24,222 nt of DNA, from the IMG/VR virus record IMGVR_UViG_3300009184_000213, positions 1 through 24,222 of that record; one strand, 5' to 3'. Positions within the stretch are counted from its first letter, which is position 1. Each line of letters starts with the position of its first letter. Positions 6,302-12,406 of the stretch are shown here, in pieces. The notes beneath the pieces were generated by a model. It saw only the letters and a list, made by a program, of their open reading frames with translations, ran no database searches and was not told the DNA's origin. The DNA comes from a virus. A program made the position numbers and the translations under genes.

Positions 6302-6632
6302 GACGGAAAGTAAGTTCAACCTGTTTAGCAATAACAGCCGTCAAAGTTCCTGCATCCGAAATCTGCTTTATCTTAGCTTTCACACGACCCAATTCGACCT
6401 TAGCCATGTCATGCTCAAACTTTAATTCCGCAGTCTTTAGACGAGCGACAGCAGTACGATCCGCCACAGTTCCCTGAGCTTCAAGAAACGCTGCCTGATA
6501 AGCCTTCTCATAAACAAGATCGCTGTCAGCAACTTTCATCTCAGCATCATAAAGAGCATTAACACCCTTCTCACCAGACTGGATAAGTTCATTCAGCTTC
6601 GCAATAATGTGGTCTGGGCTAACTATTTCCAA
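6294..6632 (-). CDS. Conserved helical actinophage protein
   Basis: A 112-residue, almost entirely helical protein with a TTG start at 6632 inside the end of the preceding gene. The pattern LVYEKAYQAAFLEAQGTVADRTAVARLKT, followed by a charged helix and ending near FRHG, matches a family seen in many siphophages beside recombination genes. No enzyme motif is present. A structural or adaptor role, perhaps with the annealing protein encoded just upstream, is an inference from position only. It overlaps its upstream neighbour by 14 bases and its downstream neighbour by 8. Confidence 0.6.
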   Translation of the reverse strand: MEIVSPDHIIAKLNELIQSGEKGVNALYDAEMKVADSDLVYEKAYQAAFLEAQGTVADRTAVARLKTAELKFEHDMAKVELGRVKAKIKQISDAGTLTAVIAKQVELTFRHG

Positions 6633-7116
6633 GCTGCTTACCCCACATCACAATCAAATCCAACTTATCTTTTGGTAACTTAGCTTGTTGCGCTTCAACA
6701 TACAAAGACTTTAGTTTTGCTAAATCCTTGTTGTAAAACGCTTCACTTGCCTGGGTGTAAATGTCATCATTAGCACGATTTACTTTTTCCATTTCTTGTG
6801 CTGAAGGTCGTTTACCTTTAGGGCTAAACTCACCGCCAAGCGCAGAAATCGCTCTACCATAAGCAGACGTAGCACAGTTCTCAACAAAAGAAACCTTGTT
6901 GATGTGGCTAGTGCCTAAACGCTCTTCAGCGTAATCAACAGCAGCAGGTTTCTCATCAGCTTTATCTAAAAAGACTTCAGCCTTCATCACAACTTGTGTC
7001 TCATTGATTAGAACAATCTCTAAGTTTAAGCGACCATTAGGGTACTTATTCCAGAAAAGGTCAATTCTTTCCTGAACCGTTTGATACTGAGAAAGATCAA
7101 AGCCCAATGTTCTCAC
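6619..7116 (-). CDS. Putative ERF/Sak-like single-strand annealing protein
   Basis: A 165-residue protein with the actinophage motif YAEER (residues 62-66) and FVENCATSAYGRAISALG (77-94), followed by a KGKRPS segment (100-105). The E-N-C-x-T-S-A-x-G-R-A pattern is shared with ERF/Sak-type phage recombinases that bind single-stranded DNA and anneal complementary strands. The YqaJ-family exonuclease gene lies two genes upstream, and such nucleases usually work with an annealing protein. The remote family match is made from memory, so the call is moderate. It overlaps the small gene upstream by 20 bases. Confidence 0.55.
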   Translation of the reverse strand: MRTLGFDLSQYQTVQERIDLFWNKYPNGRLNLEIVLINETQVVMKAEVFLDKADEKPAAVDYAEERLGTSHINKVSFVENCATSAYGRAISALGGEFSPKGKRPSAQEMEKVNRANDDIYTQASEAFYNKDLAKLKSLYVEAQQAKLPKDKLDLIVMWGKQLGNS

Positions 7117-7312
7117 CCCAAGTGACAGTCATGTTTGACTCTAGCCAAATCCATTGAGCAAGCCCTTCAATAGTCACGCCAACAGAACCAGAATCTAGTA
7201 CCTGAATACCAGATAAAACGCCTGTAACTGCCGTAGTTTTTTTTGTCGCAGTCCTAATAGTCACAGCAATTCTATTGCCGACAGTCAGACCCTTTAGATC
7301 AGTTATTTTCAT
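7097..7312 (-). CDS. Hypothetical beta-rich protein (71 aa)
   Basis: A 71-residue protein starting at ATG 7312, sharing one base with the exonuclease stop. It is made of short beta-strand-like segments (NRIAVTIRTATKKTTAVTGVL, then SGSVGVTIEGLAQWIWL) and could be a small barrel or Sm-like fold; no family is recognised. It sits between the exonuclease and the putative annealing protein, which suggests, but does not prove, a role in phage recombination. Confidence 0.55.
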   Translation of the reverse strand: MKITDLKGLTVGNRIAVTIRTATKKTTAVTGVLSGIQVLDSGSVGVTIEGLAQWIWLESNMTVTWGENIGL

Positions 7313-8178
7313 TAGTTACCCTTCTTTATTGTTAGATACGGCACTCCACCAGCTCTGGAAGAACGAGTAGCAATAACCTTGCCGTTAAGCAAACCATACT
7401 TTGCTTTGCCCATTTTGTCTAATATCTTGCTTTTCAACTCTGTAACAGTTGCAGTAGTCAAATCAAGTTCTGCCTGTGCATAAACAAAATCAGAACCTAA
7501 AACACCTAACTCGACTTCTTCATCAACAATGTCAGGGTTCATAACACGCACAGTCTGAAACGTTGAATCAGAGCCATCCCAATCAGGAGCTACATCCTTA
7601 GCCAACTTGTCCCAAAACTCTGCAACACGAGAGTTCATGTAGAAAGCAAACTCAGAATCATAATCCAAATGAAAAGTCTGCAACTCATTACCCTGGAACA
7701 GCACAACAACCTTGCACCACTTCAAACCAAGTAACTCCATGTACCACATACATTGCGCCGCATAATGGTCAGGAATAGTGTCCCAACGATAGCCAGCAGT
7801 CTTAATCTCCAACAAACCGTAGTCATCACCGATCTTCAGGATGCCGTCAGGGTTAGCGTGTTTCCAACCGTCAGCCCAAGTACCAGTTTCAAACATTTCA
7901 TACTCAGGGTTCAACAAACCCCACTCCTTAAAGATTACTGGCTCAACAAGTGTTCCCCAACGCATCTTCTCATTTTGCTGAAAACTATCGTCAATCTTGT
8001 TAGACAGTTTCGCCCACAACGTGTAAGCAGACTCCCAAGGGTTCAACCCTAAAATAGTGCCTACCTGTGAACCACCAATGCCACCAGCACGAAGCTCATG
8101 CCACTTAGGACTCTGATTTTCAAAGTCTCCAACCAATACAGCTTTACCAAACAGTTTGTGATCTAATTTATTAGTCAT
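7312..8178 (-). CDS. YqaJ-family viral exonuclease/recombinase
   Basis: A 288-residue nuclease of the PD-(D/E)xK superfamily. Motifs in order: WHELRAGGIGGSQVGTILGL (residues 26-45), W-G-T-L-V-E-P (74-80, Glu79), NPDGIL (Asp111), LEIKTA (Glu124 and Lys126, the ExK pair) and YAAQCMWY (Gln142). YqaJ/lambda-exonuclease proteins degrade one DNA strand from ends and feed the single strand to an annealing protein. ATG 8178 follows AAAAGGG. It is the first gene of the leftward early block, divergent from whiB, so transcription probably starts in the 49-base gap to its right; I see only a weak -10 (TAAAAT, 8196-8191) and no clear -35 there. Confidence 0.9.
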   Translation of the reverse strand: MTNKLDHKLFGKAVLVGDFENQSPKWHELRAGGIGGSQVGTILGLNPWESAYTLWAKLSNKIDDSFQQNEKMRWGTLVEPVIFKEWGLLNPEYEMFETGTWADGWKHANPDGILKIGDDYGLLEIKTAGYRWDTIPDHYAAQCMWYMELLGLKWCKVVVLFQGNELQTFHLDYDSEFAFYMNSRVAEFWDKLAKDVAPDWDGSDSTFQTVRVMNPDIVDEEVELGVLGSDFVYAQAELDLTTATVTELKSKILDKMGKAKYGLLNGKVIATRSSRAGGVPYLTIKKGN

Positions 8179-8192
8179 AACCCTTTTCCGAT

Positions 8193-8221
8193 TTTACTTC
8201 TGACGGGATTGTCAGTATGTT
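8193..8221 (+). promoter_or_regulatory. Predicted leaderless whiB promoter
   Basis: -35 TTTACT (8193-8198), a 17-base spacer and -10 TATGTT (8216-8221). Seven bases after the -10 is 8228, the A of the whiB ATG, and no ribosome site precedes that ATG. This fits leaderless transcription, which is common in Actinobacteria. It is a pattern match only. Confidence 0.5.
8200..8215. promoter_or_regulatory. Putative operator dyad in the divergent promoter region
   Basis: CTGACGGGATTGTCAG is a perfect 5-base inverted repeat (CTGAC/GTCAG) with a 6-base centre. It lies between the predicted -35 and -10 of whiB and within 25 bases of the leftward early gene start. A protein bound here could control both directions. 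Confidence 0.4.
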
Positions 8222-8227
8222 AAGTGT

Positions 8228-8539
8228 ATGACAAACCACCGACAAATACCAGTAACACAGAAACTATTTTCTTTACTACAAGAAATAGAAGAAGTCGGTG
8301 AGACACCATGCCAAAACTTTCCAGATGCATTCTTTCCAGAACCAGGCAACGGTGGCTATCAAGACACAATCTGGGCTAAACAAATGTGTTCCGAATGTCC
8401 AGTCCTGCAAAGTTGTAGAACCTACGCTATAGAAGCAATAGAACCATTTGGTATTTGGGGTGGACTAACCCCCATAGAACGTAGAACTCATAGACGGACA
8501 GAACGAAACGCTACAGAAGCCCTTACAAGTAACCGTTAG
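8228..8539 (+). CDS. WhiB-family transcriptional regulator
   Basis: A 103-residue protein, the only plus-strand gene. It has the four cysteines of the WhiB Fe-S cluster: Cys28 (PCQNFPDAFF), Cys54 and Cys57 (MCSECP) and Cys63. These are followed by GIWGGLTPIERR (residues 75-86), the turn and basic region that contacts sigma factor and DNA. WhiB proteins occur in Actinobacteria and their phages; the best known phage member, from mycobacteriophage TM4, represses a host whiB gene and alters superinfection. Length is normal. The ATG at 8228 has no ribosome site and seems leaderless. It converges on the holin-like gene, with 27 bases between stops. Confidence 0.93.
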   Translation: MTNHRQIPVTQKLFSLLQEIEEVGETPCQNFPDAFFPEPGNGGYQDTIWAKQMCSECPVLQSCRTYAIEAIEPFGIWGGLTPIERRTHRRTERNATEALTSNR

Positions 8540-8570
8540 GTGACAAAACAGAATGTAACCGCTAAGTTAC
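8529..8570. repeat. Short repeats and weak hairpin between convergent genes
   Basis: GTAACCG(T/C)TA occurs at 8529 and 8555, and GTAAC/GTTAC (8555-8559 and 8566-8570) can form a 5-bp stem. They span the end of whiB and the end of the holin-like gene. The stem is weak and has no T-run, so it is at best a poor terminator. Confidence 0.25.
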
Positions 8571-8845
8571 TTCTTCTCGTTCTCTTTTACCTTCTGAATG
8601 GCATCATTAGAAGCCTTAGCGACATCTTCCTTAGTGACAGTGCCAGTAGTAGCAATGGCATAGCCTACAGCCCCGATAACACCAATCATCAAAGTTCCCC
8701 AAGCAATAACTACACCATCAAGCCAGTTCCCTGTCAAAGCTGCGCCCACACCAGCCGAGCCACCAAGAATAAACAAGAAAATGCCGAAGCCACGCCAAGC
8801 CAAAAAACCTAGAACGTCAACGATTTGCTTTACCCAAGAAAACAT
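8567..8845 (-). CDS. Holin-like membrane protein
   Basis: A 92-residue protein with two hydrophobic segments (about residues 19-39 and 43-65) joined by a short turn (GNWLDG), and a charged, lysine-rich C-terminal tail (TKEDVAKASNDAIQKVKENEKK). This is the layout of class II-type holins. The ATG shares one base with the endolysin stop, and the gene is last in the late block next to the peptidase, as expected for lysis. Other small membrane proteins encoded nearby (9312-9479, 10598-10846) could instead be the holin, so this one is a candidate. Confidence 0.6.
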   Translation of the reverse strand: MFSWVKQIVDVLGFLAWRGFGIFLFILGGSAGVGAALTGNWLDGVVIAWGTLMIGVIGAVGYAIATTGTVTKEDVAKASNDAIQKVKENEKK

Positions 8846-9309
8846 TACTTAGCCTTATTAGCAAGAATGTGCTTCAAAGGGTCAACTAGATCTTCGTAAG
8901 CAGACAAATGAATCTCAGGGTTACTGTAAGCCTTGTTAGCTTTACCGATACTCATGTGTAGGTGTGCGCCAGTCGAAGCCGAACCTGACTTGTATTTGCC
9001 ACCGCCAACCTTACCCAAAATAGTCTCGCCACCAACAACCTTGTCACCCTTTTTCAGATCAGACTGCTTCGCCAAGTGAGCATACAAAACCCACATGCCA
9101 TCCTTAGTTGAATGAACTAAGAACCAACCCAACACGTCAGACCACTCACTCAAAAAAACTGTTCCATCAGTAATCGCCTTAATCGGGCTAAGTTCCTTTG
9201 GACTCCAGTCCTGACCCCTATGCGGTCTGCCATTACGGTAAGGCGCAAGATTGCCAAACTCATCATTACGAGTACTAGCAGGAAACGGCTCAAAATATAC
9301 AGCAGACAT
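8845..9309 (-). CDS. M23-family endopeptidase endolysin
   Basis: A 154-residue zinc metallopeptidase of the LytM/M23 type, predicted to cut peptide bridges of peptidoglycan at lysis. Metal and catalytic positions: HRGQDW (His30, Asp34), LYAHL (His78) and TGAHLH (His116, His118), with KKGDKVVGGETILGKVG in between as usual. ATG 9309 follows an excellent GAAGGAG site; an upstream in-frame start at 9444 would add 45 Cys-rich residues that merely read the small membrane gene in another frame. No cell-wall-binding domain and no signal peptide are present, so export should need a holin. Confidence 0.88.
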   Translation of the reverse strand: MSAVYFEPFPASTRNDEFGNLAPYRNGRPHRGQDWSPKELSPIKAITDGTVFLSEWSDVLGWFLVHSTKDGMWVLYAHLAKQSDLKKGDKVVGGETILGKVGGGKYKSGSASTGAHLHMSIGKANKAYSNPEIHLSAYEDLVDPLKHILANKAK

Positions 9310-9311
9310 AA

Positions 9312-9479
9312 TTACTCCTTCGGGTTGCGTAAGCGAAACGTGACAATCCACACCGCTAATACAACAAGAATACACCAGCCAACAACACTCTTCGCAGAGC
9401 CTTCCAACACAATCCAAGCAACAAACATTCCCAACACAGTCCAAATCTGTGCAACAATGTCATTCAAAAAATTTCTCAT
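9312..9479 (-). CDS. Small two-helix membrane protein, possible holin (55 aa)
   Basis: A 55-residue frame found in the gap before the endolysin. ATG 9479 overlaps the upstream stop as ATGA and is preceded by AAGGAG. Two hydrophobic segments (residues 8-25, IVAQIWTVLGMFVAWIVL, and 32-47, VVGWCILVVLAVWIVT) are joined by a short turn, with a basic end (FRLRNPKE). The stop lies two bases before the endolysin ATG, so it is directly coupled to lysis. It could be the holin or a partner/antiholin of the 92-residue membrane protein. Confidence 0.65.
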   Translation of the reverse strand: MRNFLNDIVAQIWTVLGMFVAWIVLEGSAKSVVGWCILVVLAVWIVTFRLRNPKE

Positions 9480-10588
9480 ACTATTCTCCTTATAGGTGAT
9501 GGTGCTGAAACAGTCAGCCCAACTGCCGTAGTCGCTATCTGTGTCACAATCACTGCCGACACAACAGATTTCTCTGCCACAGCTCTAACCTTCGGGGACA
9601 TGTCCGCACCAAAGTTACCGAGAGCGTTCAAAGCATTAGTCAAACCCACAACCGTTGCACCCAACACAGGCACAGCAGCTAACTCTTCCGAAATCACAAT
9701 GTCATCTGCCTGAGCAACAATCATAAGTTGTTCCAAAGCCTGAAGATACTCTTCCGAGCCTTCAACAGCCGTCTCAAAGGTCTGCAAAGCATGTTCCAAC
9801 AGCAATGCTACGTCAGCATCAGAAAGGCTCTGTGGGTCAATGTCAGCCAAATCTAAGTCAGTCACAGACGGCTCAACAACAGGAACTTCCACCACAGGCT
9901 CTTCCACCACAGGTAGCTTCACAGGCTCAACAGGTGGCTTGACAGGTTCAGGCTCAACAACAGGTGGCTCAGGGTCAACAGGGTCAACGGGTGGGTCAAC
10001 GGGTGGGTCAACAGGTGGATCTACAGGGTCAACAGGTGGCTCAACTCTCACACCATCATAAGAAAACACAGACCCAGGCACAGGAGACATCACCCCATCA
10101 ACATCCCAAGACAACCTATTACAAGCACCGCCACCAAACTCATAAAACCAAGCATCAACCCTATACTTCTGCCCAGTCACCAAAGGCACGACAGCCGAAC
10201 CCCCATCACAACCCTTCACAAACCAGTCATCAATAATCCACATGCCATCCAAAGCAAAATAGAAACCATCATCAGCCCAAGACCTGAAAACAACATTCCC
10301 AGACTTAGGGGCAGTCAAAAAGCCCGAATAATGAACAACAACATGGTCAGACTGGCAACCAGCTACAACGCCATCACCCCAATTAGCATCAATGTTAGAT
10401 ACAGAAGTCCACACGTCAGCAGACACACAAGGATAATGGGCTTGTCGCTCAGGCAACACCCTAGGGTCGTATGTATAAACACTTACACCTAAACCCTGTA
10501 AGGGTTCTGCCTGTGCCGTAGGTGTAAAGGTCAGAATCGGTGCAAATGCCAAAAACAAAACAACTAAAAGTTTTGTCAACTTTGGCAT
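9476..10588 (-). CDS. Secreted PA14-domain protein with Pro/Val/Asp linker
   Basis: A 370-residue protein with a clear signal peptide (residues 1-27, cut after AQA). A PA14 domain follows (about 33-180), with VHYSGFLTAPKSGNVVFRS and the calcium-type motif WADDGFYFALDG. Next come a proline-rich repeat linker (183-240; PPVDP and PVVEP units) and a C-terminal region (245-370) that is helical with a hydrophobic stretch (345-360). PA14 domains usually bind glycans. ATG 10588 follows AGGAAGG. A host-exported signal peptide is unusual in a virion gene block; roles could be receptor masking, superinfection exclusion or adsorption to sugars. It is coupled to the next membrane gene by ATGA. Confidence 0.7.
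   Translation of the reverse strand: MPKLTKLLVVLFLAFAPILTFTPTAQAEPLQGLGVSVYTYDPRVLPERQAHYPCVSADVWTSVSNIDANWGDGVVAGCQSDHVVVHYSGFLTAPKSGNVVFRSWADDGFYFALDGMWIIDDWFVKGCDGGSAVVPLVTGQKYRVDAWFYEFGGGACNRLSWDVDGVMSPVPGSVFSYDGVRVEPPVDPVDPPVDPPVDPPVDPVDPEPPVVEPEPVKPPVEPVKLPVVEEPVVEVPVVEPSVTDLDLADIDPQSLSDADVALLLEHALQTFETAVEGSEEYLQALEQLMIVAQADDIVISEELAAVPVLGATVVGLTNALNALGNFGADMSPKVRAVAEKSVVSAVIVTQIATTAVGLTVSAPSPIRRIV
9893..10055 (-). repeat. In-frame repeats coding the Pro-rich linker
   Basis: Short in-frame units of about 12 and 18 bases (plus-strand themes GGGTCAACGGGT and CAACAGGTGG) encode the PPVDP/PVDP and PVVEP series of the PA14 protein. Near-identical copies suggest recent expansion or slippage, and copy number may vary between related phages. 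Confidence 0.7.
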
Positions 10589-10597
10589 AACGCCTTC

Positions 10598-10846
10598 CTA
10601 TTGAATTAGTTTAACTAACACTCCAACGATTGATGAAGTAATAACAGCAGATAAAACACCTGTAACCCAAGCAGACTGCCAGCGAGCCTTCTCCAACTCA
10701 CGAATACGAGCTTCATGGTCAATAACAAGATCGGAGTGAATAGTGACATCCTTTTTGATTACAGCAATGTCTGTTTTAATTATGGACATGTCATCAACAA
10801 TTCTTTGTAAAAGTTCACTATTGTTAGGGCGTTTTACTTCAGTCAT
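10598..10846 (-). CDS. XhlA-like coiled coil plus membrane anchor protein
   Basis: An 82-residue protein starting at ATG 10846, which shares one base with the upstream stop (TAATG). Residues 12-55 form a coiled coil (LLQRIVDDMSIIKTDIAVIKK, then HEARIRELEKARW), and residues 58-80 form one membrane helix (SAWVTGVLSAVITSSIVGVLVKL). This matches the layout of XhlA/hemolysin-type proteins, which work with holins in some phage lysis cassettes. Sequence similarity is layout-level only. Its position between minor tail and lysis genes fits. Confidence 0.5.
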   Translation of the reverse strand: MTEVKRPNNSELLQRIVDDMSIIKTDIAVIKKDVTIHSDLVIDHEARIRELEKARWQSAWVTGVLSAVITSSIVGVLVKLIQ

Positions 10847-11196
10847 TAGCCAGCAGCCGTTCCAGAAGTCATCTGCACAGCAGTCCAATAAATAGTTTCT
10901 GAAGCACCCGTACCAGCAGACACATTTCTTACAGTAATGTTTGCTGTACCAGATGTAATGTCATTAGCGAAAGCTATATACCTGTTGTTACTAGCCCAAG
11001 CCTGGACAATAGGCGCAACATTGAAACGGCTTGCAGGAAAAGTTACGGCAACTGAAATAGCACCATCAGGAGCTAAAGTACCTGTCGTTGAGTTAGCAGT
11101 TCCAGCAGCATAAGCGTAAGGCAACTTAGAAAAGTTACCGTTCAAAGCAGAAGCACTCAGCACCTGCCCAGCAGTAAAAACAGTTGTAGCACTCAT
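10846..11196 (-). CDS. Small minor tail/fibre-tip protein
   Basis: A 116-residue protein with FTAGQVLSASALNGNFSKLPYAYAAGT at its start and a beta-rich body (SVAVTFPASRFNVAPIVQAWAS, then WTAVQMTSGTAAG). This is a common actinophage module at the ends of minor tail proteins, possibly a receptor-contacting fold like H-type lectins. ATG at 11196 follows AAGGAG. It sits right after the large minor tail protein gene, so it is probably a tail-tip subunit. Confidence 0.65.
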   Translation of the reverse strand: MSATTVFTAGQVLSASALNGNFSKLPYAYAAGTANSTTGTLAPDGAISVAVTFPASRFNVAPIVQAWASNNRYIAFANDITSGTANITVRNVSAGTGASETIYWTAVQMTSGTAAG

Positions 11197-11206
11197 CTAT
11201 TTCTCC

Positions 11207-12406
11207 TTAAAAACTCAAAGCGTATGTGTCCAGTTTACCGAACTCAACATCATCCAAAACAAGAAATGGATTACGCAAACTCTCAAAATAATACTTTACC
11301 TGATGATTGTCAAGCTCAATTACATGATCAATACCAATAACTTTGACATACTTTTCAACAGCAGCACCACCACCGCTAGGCGTAAACTTTACTTTCATAA
11401 AACCATTTATACGAGCAAAAGCAAGAAGACCATCTTGTTGCGCATCAGTAAGAGCAATAAACGGCACAACCACAGAATTTATACGATACTCAGGTGTTGA
11501 ATACTTAGTGATTAAAAGACCGCCCAAATTTGCCAACCTTGAATTATTACTATAGAAAATGTTTTCTACATCTAATTGAGCCTTACTGTAAAGAGCCTGA
11601 GATGCAGCATCAGTAGCAATAGCAGTTCCACTTGCAGCACCCAAAACTTGTATTTCGTTATACAAAAGTTCTGAAGAATAACCTATTTCAATGTTGCTGT
11701 ACTGGTAGGCATTAGCCGTACCATCATCAGTAAACAACCTATTAGCATCATTTACGGTGTTAGTTGCACTTGTAGCGTTATCTTCAAAAAACAAAGCACC
11801 TGTAGTGTCATAGAAAAAAGCACCTTGTTCACTTACAGCGACATTATTTAGATACTCTAAAACATTTTGACCAGCACAATTAGTATCTGCATCAAGCATT
11901 TGCGTACCAGCATCAATAGAAGCACCAGCAGAAGGAACAATATCGTCATAAAGAACATTTAAGTCAGTTAAAATACGATTGATTCTAGCCCCACTTAATT
12001 CAGCAGGAAAACTCGAACTCTTTATAAATTGTCTAACAAACAAAGCCGTAGCTTCAGAAGCACCAAAAGAAGCCGTAGCCTGACCATCAACCGTATAATC
12101 AAAAGCCCAATCATCAATGTAACCAACAAAAATAAACCTGCTAGTAGGAACACCTGCACGCTCAAAAGTAATGTAAACCTTAGACGCTTTCGGTATAACA
12201 GCCCCATAAAAAGCAGAGCTAGTATTTAGTGGGTCAAACTCACGATTAAAATTAGTCAAATTAATCTGTGCAGTACCAGGTTGAAATCTATCTAGCAACC
12301 TATTTTTACCGACACTTGTAGAAACAGAAGTAACGTTGCTTGTCACATCCCAACTGTTACTGTCATCATTTAAAACAATAACAATTTTGGCTTTATTTAG
12401 ACCCAT
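11207..12406 (-). CDS. Minor tail protein (baseplate/tail-tip)
   Basis: A 399-residue protein of the actinophage minor tail family. The N-terminus reads WDVTSNVTSVSTSVGKNRLLDRF, QPGTAQINLTN, DPLNTSSAFYGAVIPK and FVGYIDDWAFDYTVDGQ, the usual order for the distal-tail/hub-like minor protein. A later YLNNVAVSEQGAFFYD segment matches the same family. It is encoded directly after the tape measure gene (one-base overlap), where the distal tail and hub proteins sit in siphophages. No enzyme motif is visible. Confidence 0.85.
   Translation of the reverse strand: MGLNKAKIVIVLNDDSNSWDVTSNVTSVSTSVGKNRLLDRFQPGTAQINLTNFNREFDPLNTSSAFYGAVIPKASKVYITFERAGVPTSRFIFVGYIDDWAFDYTVDGQATASFGASEATALFVRQFIKSSSFPAELSGARINRILTDLNVLYDDIVPSAGASIDAGTQMLDADTNCAGQNVLEYLNNVAVSEQGAFFYDTTGALFFEDNATSATNTVNDANRLFTDDGTANAYQYSNIEIGYSSELLYNEIQVLGAASGTAIATDAASQALYSKAQLDVENIFYSNNSRLANLGGLLITKYSTPEYRINSVVVPFIALTDAQQDGLLAFARINGFMKVKFTPSGGGAAVEKYVKVIGIDHVIELDNHQVKYYFESLRNPFLVLDDVEFGKLDTYALSF

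Noticed and set aside
8555-8570. Terminator between whiB and the holin-like gene
   Set aside because: Only a 5-bp A/T-rich stem and no T-run; recorded as a weak repeat instead.
9310-9444. Long N-terminal extension of the endolysin (Cys-rich)
   Set aside because: This is the small membrane gene read in another frame; the real start has a strong GAAGGAG site.
9893-10055. CRISPR-like or minisatellite array
   Set aside because: The repeats are short, unspaced and in frame as a Pro-rich linker of the PA14 protein.
9840-10061. Plus-strand Ser/Thr/Gly-rich frame
   Set aside because: It is the antisense of the Pro/Val/Asp repeats; low complexity, no ribosome site.
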